A stretch of 29,410 nucleotides of DNA, from contig QFBU01000010.1 in the NCBI GenBank assembly GCA_003265975.1, positions 1 through 29,410 of the forward strand, in the 5' to 3' direction. Source of the stretch: Candidatus Marinamargulisbacteria bacterium SCGC AAA071-K20 (GTDB taxonomy: Bacteria; Margulisbacteria; Marinamargulisbacteria; GCA-2716485; AAA071-K20). A model generated the notes under the pieces. It made no database searches, had not been told where the DNA came from, and worked only from the letters and a program-made list of their open reading frames with translations. The translations under genes and the position numbers were made by a program. Shown here piece after piece: positions 17,386 to 23,817 of this stretch; the stretch's first letter is position 1, and every line of letters begins with the position of its first letter.

Positions 17386-17389
17386 TATA
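17384..17389 (-). promoter_or_regulatory. Consensus -10 box overlapping the annotated start of the RND-TolC gene
   Basis: TATAAT reads on the minus strand at 17389-17384. It overlaps the ATG at 17385 and ends 10 bases before the in-frame ATG at 17373. The -35 candidate TTAGAT (17-base spacing) is poor. If used, translation must begin at the second ATG with a leader of about 4 bases. Confidence 0.35.
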
Positions 17390-17466
17390 ACTGATATACC
17401 AGCCAGATCTAAGGGCTCGTCTTAGCGGCCAGATCACAAGCTCATCGTCTTGTTTAAACGACGTTT

Positions 17467-18694
17467 TTAAATTTCATTCACACTCATCTTTATTTTATTT
17501 TCTAAACTAAGAGGTGCTTCTGAAAATAGTCGTCGAGTTGGATTAGAGTGAAAATCAAAAGTAACTAATGGATTATACTTCGGATTAGTTCCCTTAATTT
17601 GAGTATTATTCGGGTTTACAAATTTATAAAGATTAAGGAAGGGCTTATAAATATTGCTAAATAACTCACCATCTGCAGCATTAACTCTTGAGATGCTAGC
17701 ATTCTGTCTTTGAAACCACTGAGGAAATGTTGAATAATCACAATAATCTGAATTTCTTAGTCGCGATGTTCCAAAGAATTTTGAAAATAACTGAGCAAAA
17801 AACTCATACCCTTTAGTATGTTGCGCCCCTCCATTCCCAATAGAATAAGGCAAATTAGGTGATACCTTAAATGGCCTCAAGTACCATGGGTCATCATGCC
17901 CAGACGCGTCTGGCACAACCGAATGTGTAGTATAATATTTATTATGCAGATTTTTAACTTTTGAAAATTTGTCATGAATAACAGCATCAAAGGTCTTTTC
18001 ACCTTTACATAGTTCAGGGTCTGTTAGCTTCCTGATAAGCCCATTGTCTTCTAAAGTAGAATCCCCACTTAATTTTGGATTAGTGTGATTCCAATCGATA
18101 AATAATGATAAAGTTCAGTCTTATGCATAGAATTTAAACGGTCTGAATATGACAATTTAGAGGGGGCTGTGGTTGGAAGTGCAGCATTTACTACAGATAT
18201 AACTACAGTATCAGGATCAGAAACAGATTTCTCTTCAGAGTCTCCTTCAATTACACGCACATCCCTTTGTTGAATAGAAATACTGTCATGTAGCAAGTCT
18301 AAAAATGACCGGCGAGTTTCAACCTGCTCAATGAGCATATTTATTAAGTCAGCTGAAAGTCCTGAAGCTAAAGCCTTTGGAATATCTTGAAGAATCTGAG
18401 GATGAGCTTCTTGCTCTTCAAAATTCAAATTACCTGTTACATAATTAACAGCATCTCCCAATCCAGCACTCCCCAACCACACAAGATTAGCAACGGTTGT
18501 AGATATGCCCTCTTCTACTAGACGAAATTTTCTTAGATATACAGTGTTTGGATCTTCGAAGGATGAAGGTGAAGTAAAAAAAGAAATAATTTTAAATATA
18601 GGAACTTAAATTCTCCCAATCTAATTATTTTGATTGCGCCTATAGAAAACTTATACTTAAAGTAAGTATCGATTTTTTCAAGAATAAATTTCAT
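17467..18694 (-). pseudogene. Unrecognised gene broken into three reading frames
   Basis: Minus-strand coding can be followed through three consecutive frames. It begins at ATG 18694 (MKFILEKIDTYFKYKFSIG) and runs in frame to the A7 run at 18576-18582. The next frame continues FTSPSSFEDPNTVYLRKF and then WLGSAGLGDAVNYVTG down to about 18110. The third frame reads LSLFIDWNHTNPKLSGDS, open from 18114, and ends at TAA 17467. Both shifts are of the same sign (one base missing). GTG codons at 18482 and 17916 could serve as starts of the second and third pieces, but each frame continues upstream of them with protein-like sequence. Intact, it would encode about 408 residues, soluble and rich in Asn, Ser and aromatics, with no signal peptide or motif I recognise. 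It may be decayed, phase-variable at the A-run, or affected by sequence errors. Confidence 0.6.
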
Positions 18695-18772
18695 TTTTAT
18701 TAATATTAACTATAAGTACCAGGCCTCGAGTTTAAAATGCATTTATTGAGGTATACTAACTAAAGGGAAACT

Positions 18773-19972
18773 ATGTCTAAAAACAACACCATATTAGAGT
18801 GGATTAACACTCAAGAAAAACAAATGCTAACCGAGCTAAAAAGCTGGGTTAATCACAATACCTATTCAGAAAATACCCAAGGCCTAATAAGCTTTGCAAA
18901 AATCCTTGAAAAACGGGTAAAGCGACTAGGCGGTACTTTAAAAACTCATCAATTAAGCTCAATAAAAACAATAGACAGTAATGGGTCAAAAAAAGAAATT
19001 TACACCGGGCCGATCCTACATATTGTTAAGCGCCCCAAAGCCAAAACAAAAATTCTACTGTCTATCCATTACGACACCGTGTTTCCAAAAGAATCCTCGT
19101 TTCAACATGTTAAGAAAATAAACGCGACTACGTTTCAAGGACCAGGCATAATAGACGCCAAAGGCGGACTCCAAATTTTACTCACCGCTGTAGAAGCATT
19201 CGAAAAATCAAAAAACAAAGAAAATGTAGGCTGGGAAATCATCTTGAGTCCTGACGAAGAAATAGGATCTCCAAAGTCCGCCGCCTTTTTAACAAAACGA
19301 GCTAAGCATTGCGACTATGGTTTAGTTTTTGAACCAAACCTACCAGACGGCGCTTTTGTGTCTGAACGAATGGGGTCGGCTAACTTAAAAGTAATTGCCA
19401 AAGGAAAGGCCGCACACGTTGGACGTGCCTTTAAAAGTGGAGAAAATGCCATTCTTGCTCTTACAGATTTCATACAAGCCTACAGAGATATAAATAAGGG
19501 ATCTGAGTCAATTATAAATTTTGGAGTAATTAAGGGTGGGACGGCTAGTAATGTGGTTCCTGACTTTGCGACTTTAGACATCAATATACGTGACAAAAAA
19601 AAGGTAACGATGATTAGACAGCTCAAACTTATCCAGACTATTATTTCAGCTTTAAACAAAAAAAAACCAGCCAAGCTTTCTCTCTTTGAAAAAAGTATTA
19701 GAGTCCCCAAGCCATTTACACCAAAAACAAAAAAATTATTTAATGACTTTAAAAAAATTAGTGATGAGTGTGGATTTGAGTTTAAAACAAAACCAACAGG
19801 CGGTGTATGTGACGGCAACATTTTGAATGACGCCGGCTTACCTACTATCGATACGCTAGGCGCTATGGGCAGTGGAATTCATACCAGCAAAGAAAGCTTA
19901 ATAGCAAGTAGCCTGACTCAAAAAACAATGCTTTGCTATTTATTTTTAGAGTCTCAAACTACAAAACATTAA
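18773..19972 (+). CDS. M20-family metallohydrolase, carboxypeptidase G2 (glutamate carboxypeptidase)-like
   Basis: This 399-residue di-zinc amidohydrolase probably cleaves an N-acylated amino acid, by resemblance one with a C-terminal glutamate. Metal ligands and catalytic residues are visible: SIHYDTVF (His99, Asp101), GIIDAKGG (Asp128 bridging), SPDEEIGS (Glu162 general base, Glu163 ligand), VFEPN (about 185-189) and the C-terminal GSGIHTSKE histidine. The dimerisation/lid domain carries the GKAAHVGRAFKSGENAI and KGGTASNVVPD signatures. GGVCDGN..NDAGLPTIDTLG is the CPG2-type C-terminal block, unlike DapE or ArgE. No signal peptide, so cytoplasmic. AAAGGG lies just before the ATG and TATACT (18752-18757) is a possible -10. 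It is a single gene ending 9 bases before the convergent neighbour. A link to the nearby AST operon is discussed in the findings. Confidence 0.85.
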   Translation: MSKNNTILEWINTQEKQMLTELKSWVNHNTYSENTQGLISFAKILEKRVKRLGGTLKTHQLSSIKTIDSNGSKKEIYTGPILHIVKRPKAKTKILLSIHYDTVFPKESSFQHVKKINATTFQGPGIIDAKGGLQILLTAVEAFEKSKNKENVGWEIILSPDEEIGSPKSAAFLTKRAKHCDYGLVFEPNLPDGAFVSERMGSANLKVIAKGKAAHVGRAFKSGENAILALTDFIQAYRDINKGSESIINFGVIKGGTASNVVPDFATLDINIRDKKKVTMIRQLKLIQTIISALNKKKPAKLSLFEKSIRVPKPFTPKTKKLFNDFKKISDECGFEFKTKPTGGVCDGNILNDAGLPTIDTLGAMGSGIHTSKESLIASSLTQKTMLCYLFLESQTTKH

Positions 19973-19981
19973 GTTTAGCTC

Positions 19982-20557
19982 TTATGTAAACAGCCACGCT
20001 AAAACGACAACGCCAACGTGAGTTGCTAGTCCTAATAGACTTAATAAACCTGTTTCTCTAGGACTTGTCTGCGTATTTGTTGTTGCAGGCACTCTCTGAG
20101 ATCTCTGTCGAATAGCGGCCAGTACCTGAGTGGTATGAGCCTCTAAATCTACATCATAAGAAAGACCACCATCTTCTTCACCGGCCACATCAACTGTTCT
20201 AGTTAAATCTGGATAGGCAGGTTGCGATGCACGCTCATTAGCGGAACCAGGGGTATCTATAACAGGATCAAGTTCAGCAATAATTGCTTCTCTTAATATG
20301 TTTTCTGCAGTCCCAAGCTCACAATTTTGAATAGCCGAAATTACAGCTTTAACACATGTGGCTATCTTTGTAGAGGGCACATGTCCATAATCTTCTATTA
20401 CAGCTCGTCTAATTGAAGTCATTTTTCCATTTGACCCACTATTTACATACCCAAGTAATTTCTTAAAAAAGACTGTATTTGATCTAGAACTTGAATTAGA
20501 AGCACATGTAGTCCTTCTGACTGCAGGTGTACCTGGTCTTGATATTGATGTATTCAT
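19982..20557 (-). CDS. Unrecognised tail-anchored protein with a poly-G ribosome-binding site
   Basis: From the ATG at 20557 the product is 191 residues (MNTSISRPGTPAVRR...). An upstream in-frame GTG at 20575 would add six residues encoded partly by the G-run and is less likely. The N-terminal 40 residues are Ser/Thr/Arg-rich and probably disordered. A helical middle follows (ATCVKAVISAIQN, ENILREAIIAEL), then an acidic linker, and the protein ends in a hydrophobic helix LLSLLGLATHVGVVVLAWLFT at the very C-terminus, the layout of a tail-anchored membrane protein. I know no family. The only ribosome-binding-site candidate is AGGGGGGGGG two bases before the ATG. The gene converges on the M20 hydrolase with a 9-base gap. 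A regulator, envelope protein or secreted host-directed protein would all fit; nothing decides. Confidence 0.6.
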   Translation of the reverse strand: MNTSISRPGTPAVRRTTCASNSSSRSNTVFFKKLLGYVNSGSNGKMTSIRRAVIEDYGHVPSTKIATCVKAVISAIQNCELGTAENILREAIIAELDPVIDTPGSANERASQPAYPDLTRTVDVAGEEDGGLSYDVDLEAHTTQVLAAIRQRSQRVPATTNTQTSPRETGLLSLLGLATHVGVVVLAWLFT

Positions 20558-20559
20558 AA

Positions 20560-20568
20560 CCCCCCCCC
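20560..20568 (-). repeat. G9 homopolymer in the Shine-Dalgarno position
   Basis: Nine consecutive G on the minus strand (C on plus) form the ribosome-binding site of the downstream gene, ending two bases before its ATG. A G9 run is rare in DNA this AT-rich. Slippage would change the strength and spacing of the ribosome-binding site. Confidence 0.85.
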
Positions 20569-20796
20569 TGAACACTATTTAGTAGGTATAGTAATGTTAG
20601 TTTGATTTATTTTTCATATATACATTAATTATCGAATAAAATTAGAATAAATTTCACTTAATATTTTATTGAAAAAATCACAATCAAGCAAAAAACACAC
20701 CCTCACTAACACCCTATAAAAAATTAGGACTAGTAAACTTTCAAAGTTACGCTACAATAGGGGTAGAAATAAATTTAAAGAATAGGACGAAACAAC

Positions 20797-21087
20797 ATGA
20801 GTGAAAACAAAATATTTATAGGAAATCTTTCCTTTAACACAACAAAAGAATCTTTGGAGTCTGAGTTTTCTCAGTATGGTGAAATTACAGAAACCAAACT
20901 AATCACCGACAGAGACACAGGACGAAGTAGAGGATTTGGATTCGTAACATTCGCATCTGCTGATTCATTAGACGCAGCATGTGAGAAAAACGGTCAAGAC
21001 CTTGACGGTAGAACTCTAAGAGTAAACAAAGCAGAAGAAAGAAAGCCTCGTGAAAGCAATAGCGGTTACAGTAACAACCGTTACTAA
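20797..21087 (+). CDS. RRM-domain RNA-binding protein
   Basis: This 96-residue protein is a single RNA recognition motif plus a short polar tail. RNP2 is IFIGNL (6-11), RNP1 is RGFGFVTF (45-52), and the AQYG-like SQYGEI turn and TDRDTGRSRG stretch match bacterial Rbp-type RRM proteins. The last 16 residues (RKPRESNSGYSNNRY) are basic, Asn/Tyr-rich and likely disordered. Bacterial relatives are single-gene, often cold-inducible, RNA chaperone-like proteins. AGGA stands 9 bases before the ATG. A TACAAT box (20753-20758) could be the -10 of a promoter with no clear -35; it leaves a 5' leader of about 30 bases. A strong hairpin follows the gene, consistent with a monocistronic message. Confidence 0.93.
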   Translation: MSENKIFIGNLSFNTTKESLESEFSQYGEITETKLITDRDTGRSRGFGFVTFASADSLDAACEKNGQDLDGRTLRVNKAEERKPRESNSGYSNNRY

Positions 21088-21101
21088 ATAACAATTTAAA
21101 A

Positions 21102-21132
21102 TCTGGAGTTGTCTAATTTAGGCAACTCCAGA
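21102..21132. terminator. Perfect hairpin after the RRM gene, possibly a bidirectional terminator
   Basis: TCTGGAGTTG pairs exactly with CAACTCCAGA, and the stem can extend inward by four pairs (one G-U) to a three-base ATT loop. The plus-strand side lacks a U tract. On the minus strand the stem is followed by TTTTAAATTG, so it is a better terminator for the transcript coming from the right. It may also stabilise the 3' end of the RRM mRNA. Confidence 0.65.
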
Positions 21133-21202
21133 TAAAGCTTCACACCTCATCTCTTCAAAATAAAATCACAAAATTTAACAAAAAGTCTAATATCTCTATT
21201 CT

Positions 21203-21640
21203 CTAATTGGCAGCGTTTAAAACACGTTTAAACATATTTGAAAACTTACTAGGTTTCATTTTAGGGTTAAGGGCTACGTTGAAATAACATTCATAGGCGT
21301 ATACCATGTCAGCTTGAGCTAAGTTAATAGCCGGATAGTCTTGAGCCGTTGGCACCATGGAGTCGTAGTTCTACCAAAGACGATTCCAATTTTATGGTCC
21401 ACTAACATAGGGCTTACGGTTGAGACTACTTCTTTGGCAGTAAGCAAAAGAACTTGCTTAAAACGCCTTCTGTTAGTAGTGACTATAACTACATTTAATT
21501 CAGATACAATCTCTGCTAAAAACTCTACGACACGTATATTGGCGATGATGTCTTCGCTCGCTCGTCCAAATCGATAGACATCTTCTACTTTATAGTCGCA
21601 GGGATTTACCAAAACACTATTTTTAAAACGATTAGAATAG
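21203..21640 (-). pseudogene. Decayed TrmJ-like (SpoU-family) tRNA/rRNA 2'-O-methyltransferase
   Basis: The minus strand retains recognisable SPOUT blocks in two frames. The first frame has SVLVNPCDYKVEDVYRFGR (matching 'LVNP....EDA.A.A.GA'), then VVIVTTNRRRF (matching 'xxxGTSxRxR') and KIGIVFGR (matching 'lvFGrE'). The second frame, beginning about 21355, has VPTAQDYPAINLAQADMVYAYE (matching 'IPtnpxxxSLNLAQAvxxxxYEl'), then runs to TAG at 21203. The segment between FGR and VPTAQ, normally about 15 residues including 'ExxGLtneel', is missing along with the frame. The 5' end is also gone and replaced by insertion-sequence debris. TrmJ methylates position 32 of tRNAs; a protein lacking the S-adenosylmethionine-knot residues could not. 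An intact copy elsewhere in the genome cannot be excluded. Confidence 0.72.
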
Positions 21641-21708
21641 CTAAAGTATAGCCAAATCAAAATAAAATAACTCCAACGCTTTAAAAGAATCAATAGTAAC
21701 CTGAGGCT

Positions 21709-21861
21709 TTATAGTGGGCTAGTCTTTTGCAAACACGACTGTTTAAATCCTAACTGATGAAGCAAGGCTATACTCCCACTTTTTGTATAGCTTAAATTAA
21801 ATCGAGCTTCTATGAATTGTCGAACCTGTTTTGAGTCTGTAATCAGGGTCTCATGGATATA
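21709..21861 (-). mobile_element. IS630-type transposase fragment (winged-helix DNA-binding part)
   Basis: A minus-strand frame bounded by stops reads YIHETLITDSKQVRQFIEAR, then FNLSYTKSGSIALLHQLGF, then KQSCLQK. This matches the second helix-turn-helix/winged-helix domain of IS630/Tc1-type transposases ('...V..fIee.fgv.YsvsG...lLhrlGfsykkp'). Only about 50 residues remain; no DDE catalytic part or terminal inverted repeats were found. It lies directly upstream of the truncated TrmJ-like remnant on the same strand, which suggests that insertion and later deletion destroyed that gene. Confidence 0.65.
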
Positions 21862-22225
21862 TTAACTTACTATTATCCAGCATCAAAATGGACTTTATTC
21901 TGTCTCGACTATTTCGGGCTTTTTATTTTGGACTGGCTATATATTTGAGTTCAATCAAAAGACAAACATATTCCAACACAGTCATTAAAGACTTTTTCAG
22001 CATTATTTGAATATGAAAATATCTTACTAAAGCTAGAGATTTGTTAACCGAAGACAAAGAAAGTTTATCCTGCGCGACTCTGTAGAGTACTCGATCGGCA
22101 TTTGCTTAGTTAGAGCGATATTAGCTCTAGTTCCTTAGACCCGGCACCTTGGTTACGGCACCATGGTCTTTTATCATTCTTCATATCTGATATTATATCT
22201 ATACTCAAATAATTAAGGAGTCTGT
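21862..22225. other. Gene-free stretch with debris
   Basis: No intact gene is seen. A plus-strand frame at 21889-22011 gives a 40-residue hydrophobic/basic peptide (MDFILSRLFRAFYFG...) without a ribosome-binding site. A second plus-strand frame at 22043-22138 ends RDSVEYSIGICLVRAI, which resembles the C-terminal 'IGFRxVR' block of formylglycine-generating-enzyme/SUMF1-domain proteins and may be a decayed tail. The latter part must contain the promoter of the 86-residue gene; AAGGAG lies at 22215-22220. Confidence 0.35.
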
Positions 22226-22486
22226 ATGACAATACTCAACGTTGATCTTTTTTACATTATTACTTTAATAGGGCTATTAATAGTAGTGGCCTTAGTGGGT
22301 CTGTGCTATGCGCTAATTTCTAAAAGAATGGCCGGTCTTAATAGTAAGATTGAACAATTGGATTCTAGACTATCAAATATCAATACTACTGTGGATTTGA
22401 TTTATGACACGCTTGCTAAAGAAGAGGACGAAAATAGGATAAATGAATATGGTGTTAATGAGTTTGATCCCGATCAAGGTTTTTAA
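22226..22486 (+). CDS. Small membrane-anchored coiled-coil protein, unrecognised
   Basis: This 86-residue protein has one N-terminal transmembrane helix (about 8-31, YIITLIGLLIVVALVGLCYALI) and then a short basic turn (SKRMAG). A predicted coiled coil follows (SKIEQLDSRLSNINTTVDLIYDTL), and the tail is acidic (KEEDENRINEYGVNEFDPDQ). The layout resembles small inner-membrane scaffold or assembly proteins, but I recognise no family. AAGGAG is 5 bases before the ATG, a strong ribosome-binding site, which argues that this short frame is real. It is convergent with astB, 41 bases away, and stands next to decayed sequence. No partner gene is evident, so no function is proposed. Confidence 0.65.
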   Translation: MTILNVDLFYIITLIGLLIVVALVGLCYALISKRMAGLNSKIEQLDSRLSNINTTVDLIYDTLAKEEDENRINEYGVNEFDPDQGF

Positions 22487-22527
22487 AATTCAAAATAATT
22501 TAATGTGCATCTGTTGCTTATACGGTC

Positions 22528-23817
22528 TTATTTAAAAACCGAACACAATGATGCCTGAATTCCCAAAAGCTCATGAACAAACTCAGCATCATTAAAATGC
22601 CTCAAAACAATCCAGTCGGGGTAGTTCGTTTGAATAAATTCTTTCAACACGTCATAACGTTTAATCGTAAACTTATACTCTTTAGGAATTTTTTTAATAA
22701 CAGATTGCGGCAAGTCCATACTCAAACGAAGGCAAGCGGGCCCTCCCCCATTATTCATACTTTCACCTAAAGGCACTGTAACAATTTTAGAAATAATTTT
22801 TTGCTTCACTAATCTAGCCATCAACTTCTTAGCTGCCTTATGCTTTTTACACTGCTCAGGTGCCACCATTACTATCTGCCCATTTTTCTTCTGTAATAAT
22901 TGCGAATTAAAAAAGTAGGTAGCAATAGCATCTTCTAGAGGTAATTCATTTTCAGTTACTACTACTATTTTAAGTGTCTTATTAAACGCAGCCGTCGCCT
23001 TTTTATTTAACTCATCCAAAACCTTATCCAAATTATAATAGGCGTTCTCATGCACTATTATTGTGCGTCCAACCCCCATAGCAATCACATCGTTATGAAA
23101 CACCCCAGCGTCTATAGCTCTAGAATGCTGTCTGGCATACACAACATGCTTTAGCTGATGAGTACGCTCAATAACTTCAAGCGCCTCCCTACTCTGCCGA
23201 GCCGGAAACTTAGTTTTAGAATTTTCAGAAGCAGAGTTACCATAAACAAATAAATTAACTCCAGGTCCATCCACATCCCCAAAAAGACGGATTACATTAG
23301 CAGAACCTTCGTCAGAAAAACTAGAGTGTACTGGCGCATGAACAATCACATTTGTAGATTTAGAAAATAAAGCCTTAAAGTGTTCTGAAGTTTCTTTACT
23401 CTCTAAAGACCGATGAAAACACGTTTGTAAATTAGCAGGAGTAATATGCACGTTACCGTCTGTGGTATCCGCCGCAGAACTAACAATCCCCGCATTTGCC
23501 ATCCACATATAGGCCGTAGAAAATAAACTAGAAAACTGAGAGGGGGATCGATGAAACAAGGCATTTAATTGTGGTTCAGAAAACCCGCCTTTAAGACCAA
23601 TCGCTTTCAAAAAAGAGGCTTGTGGGCGAATTTGAGGAGGTAATAAAAACTGAGTAAAACCCAAAGAATCAATCACCTTCATTTTTTCCAATCCCTCAAT
23701 CGCCGCCTGCCTAGGATTAGACGACTGATATTGATTAGACTTAGACGCTAAGTTACCCGACGCAATTCCACCAAAATGATGGCTTGGCCCCACTAAAGAA
23801 TCTAAAAAAACAATCAT
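22528..23817 (-). CDS. astB: N-succinylarginine dihydrolase
   Basis: This 429-residue cytoplasmic enzyme, the second step of the AST pathway, hydrolyses N2-succinylarginine to succinylornithine, two NH3 and CO2. The guanidine-modifying-enzyme catalytic residues are in place: Glu170 in SDEGSANVIR, His241 in GVFHNDVIAMG and Cys362 in NNGGGPACLRLSM, aligning with the Glu/His/Cys triad known for E. coli AstB. The N-terminal DSLVGPSHHFGG and the FLLPPQIRP block are also family hallmarks. Length is close to the E. coli enzyme. The ATG directly follows the astD stop (TAA-ATG), so translation is coupled. It is the last gene of the operon; astE, which often follows, is absent. No clear terminator is visible before the convergent small gene. 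Confidence 0.95.
   Translation of the reverse strand: MIVFLDSLVGPSHHFGGIASGNLASKSNQYQSSNPRQAAIEGLEKMKVIDSLGFTQFLLPPQIRPQASFLKAIGLKGGFSEPQLNALFHRSPSQFSSLFSTAYMWMANAGIVSSAADTTDGNVHITPANLQTCFHRSLESKETSEHFKALFSKSTNVIVHAPVHSSFSDEGSANVIRLFGDVDGPGVNLFVYGNSASENSKTKFPARQSREALEVIERTHQLKHVVYARQHSRAIDAGVFHNDVIAMGVGRTIIVHENAYYNLDKVLDELNKKATAAFNKTLKIVVVTENELPLEDAIATYFFNSQLLQKKNGQIVMVAPEQCKKHKAAKKLMARLVKQKIISKIVTVPLGESMNNGGGPACLRLSMDLPQSVIKKIPKEYKFTIKRYDVLKEFIQTNYPDWIVLRHFNDAEFVHELLGIQASLCSVFK

Noticed and set aside
21351..22166. GGCACCATGG occurs at 21351 and again at 22157, flanking the IS630 fragment; possible target-site duplication
   Set aside because: IS630-type elements duplicate a TA dinucleotide, not 10 bases, and the first copy lies within the TrmJ-like remnant. 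A chance palindrome-like repeat is simpler.
22100..22170. Possible tRNA or structured RNA around the TAGAGC...GCTCTA inverted repeat
   Set aside because: No tRNA T-loop (GTTCGAAT-type) or cloverleaf can be built; the stem is only six pairs.
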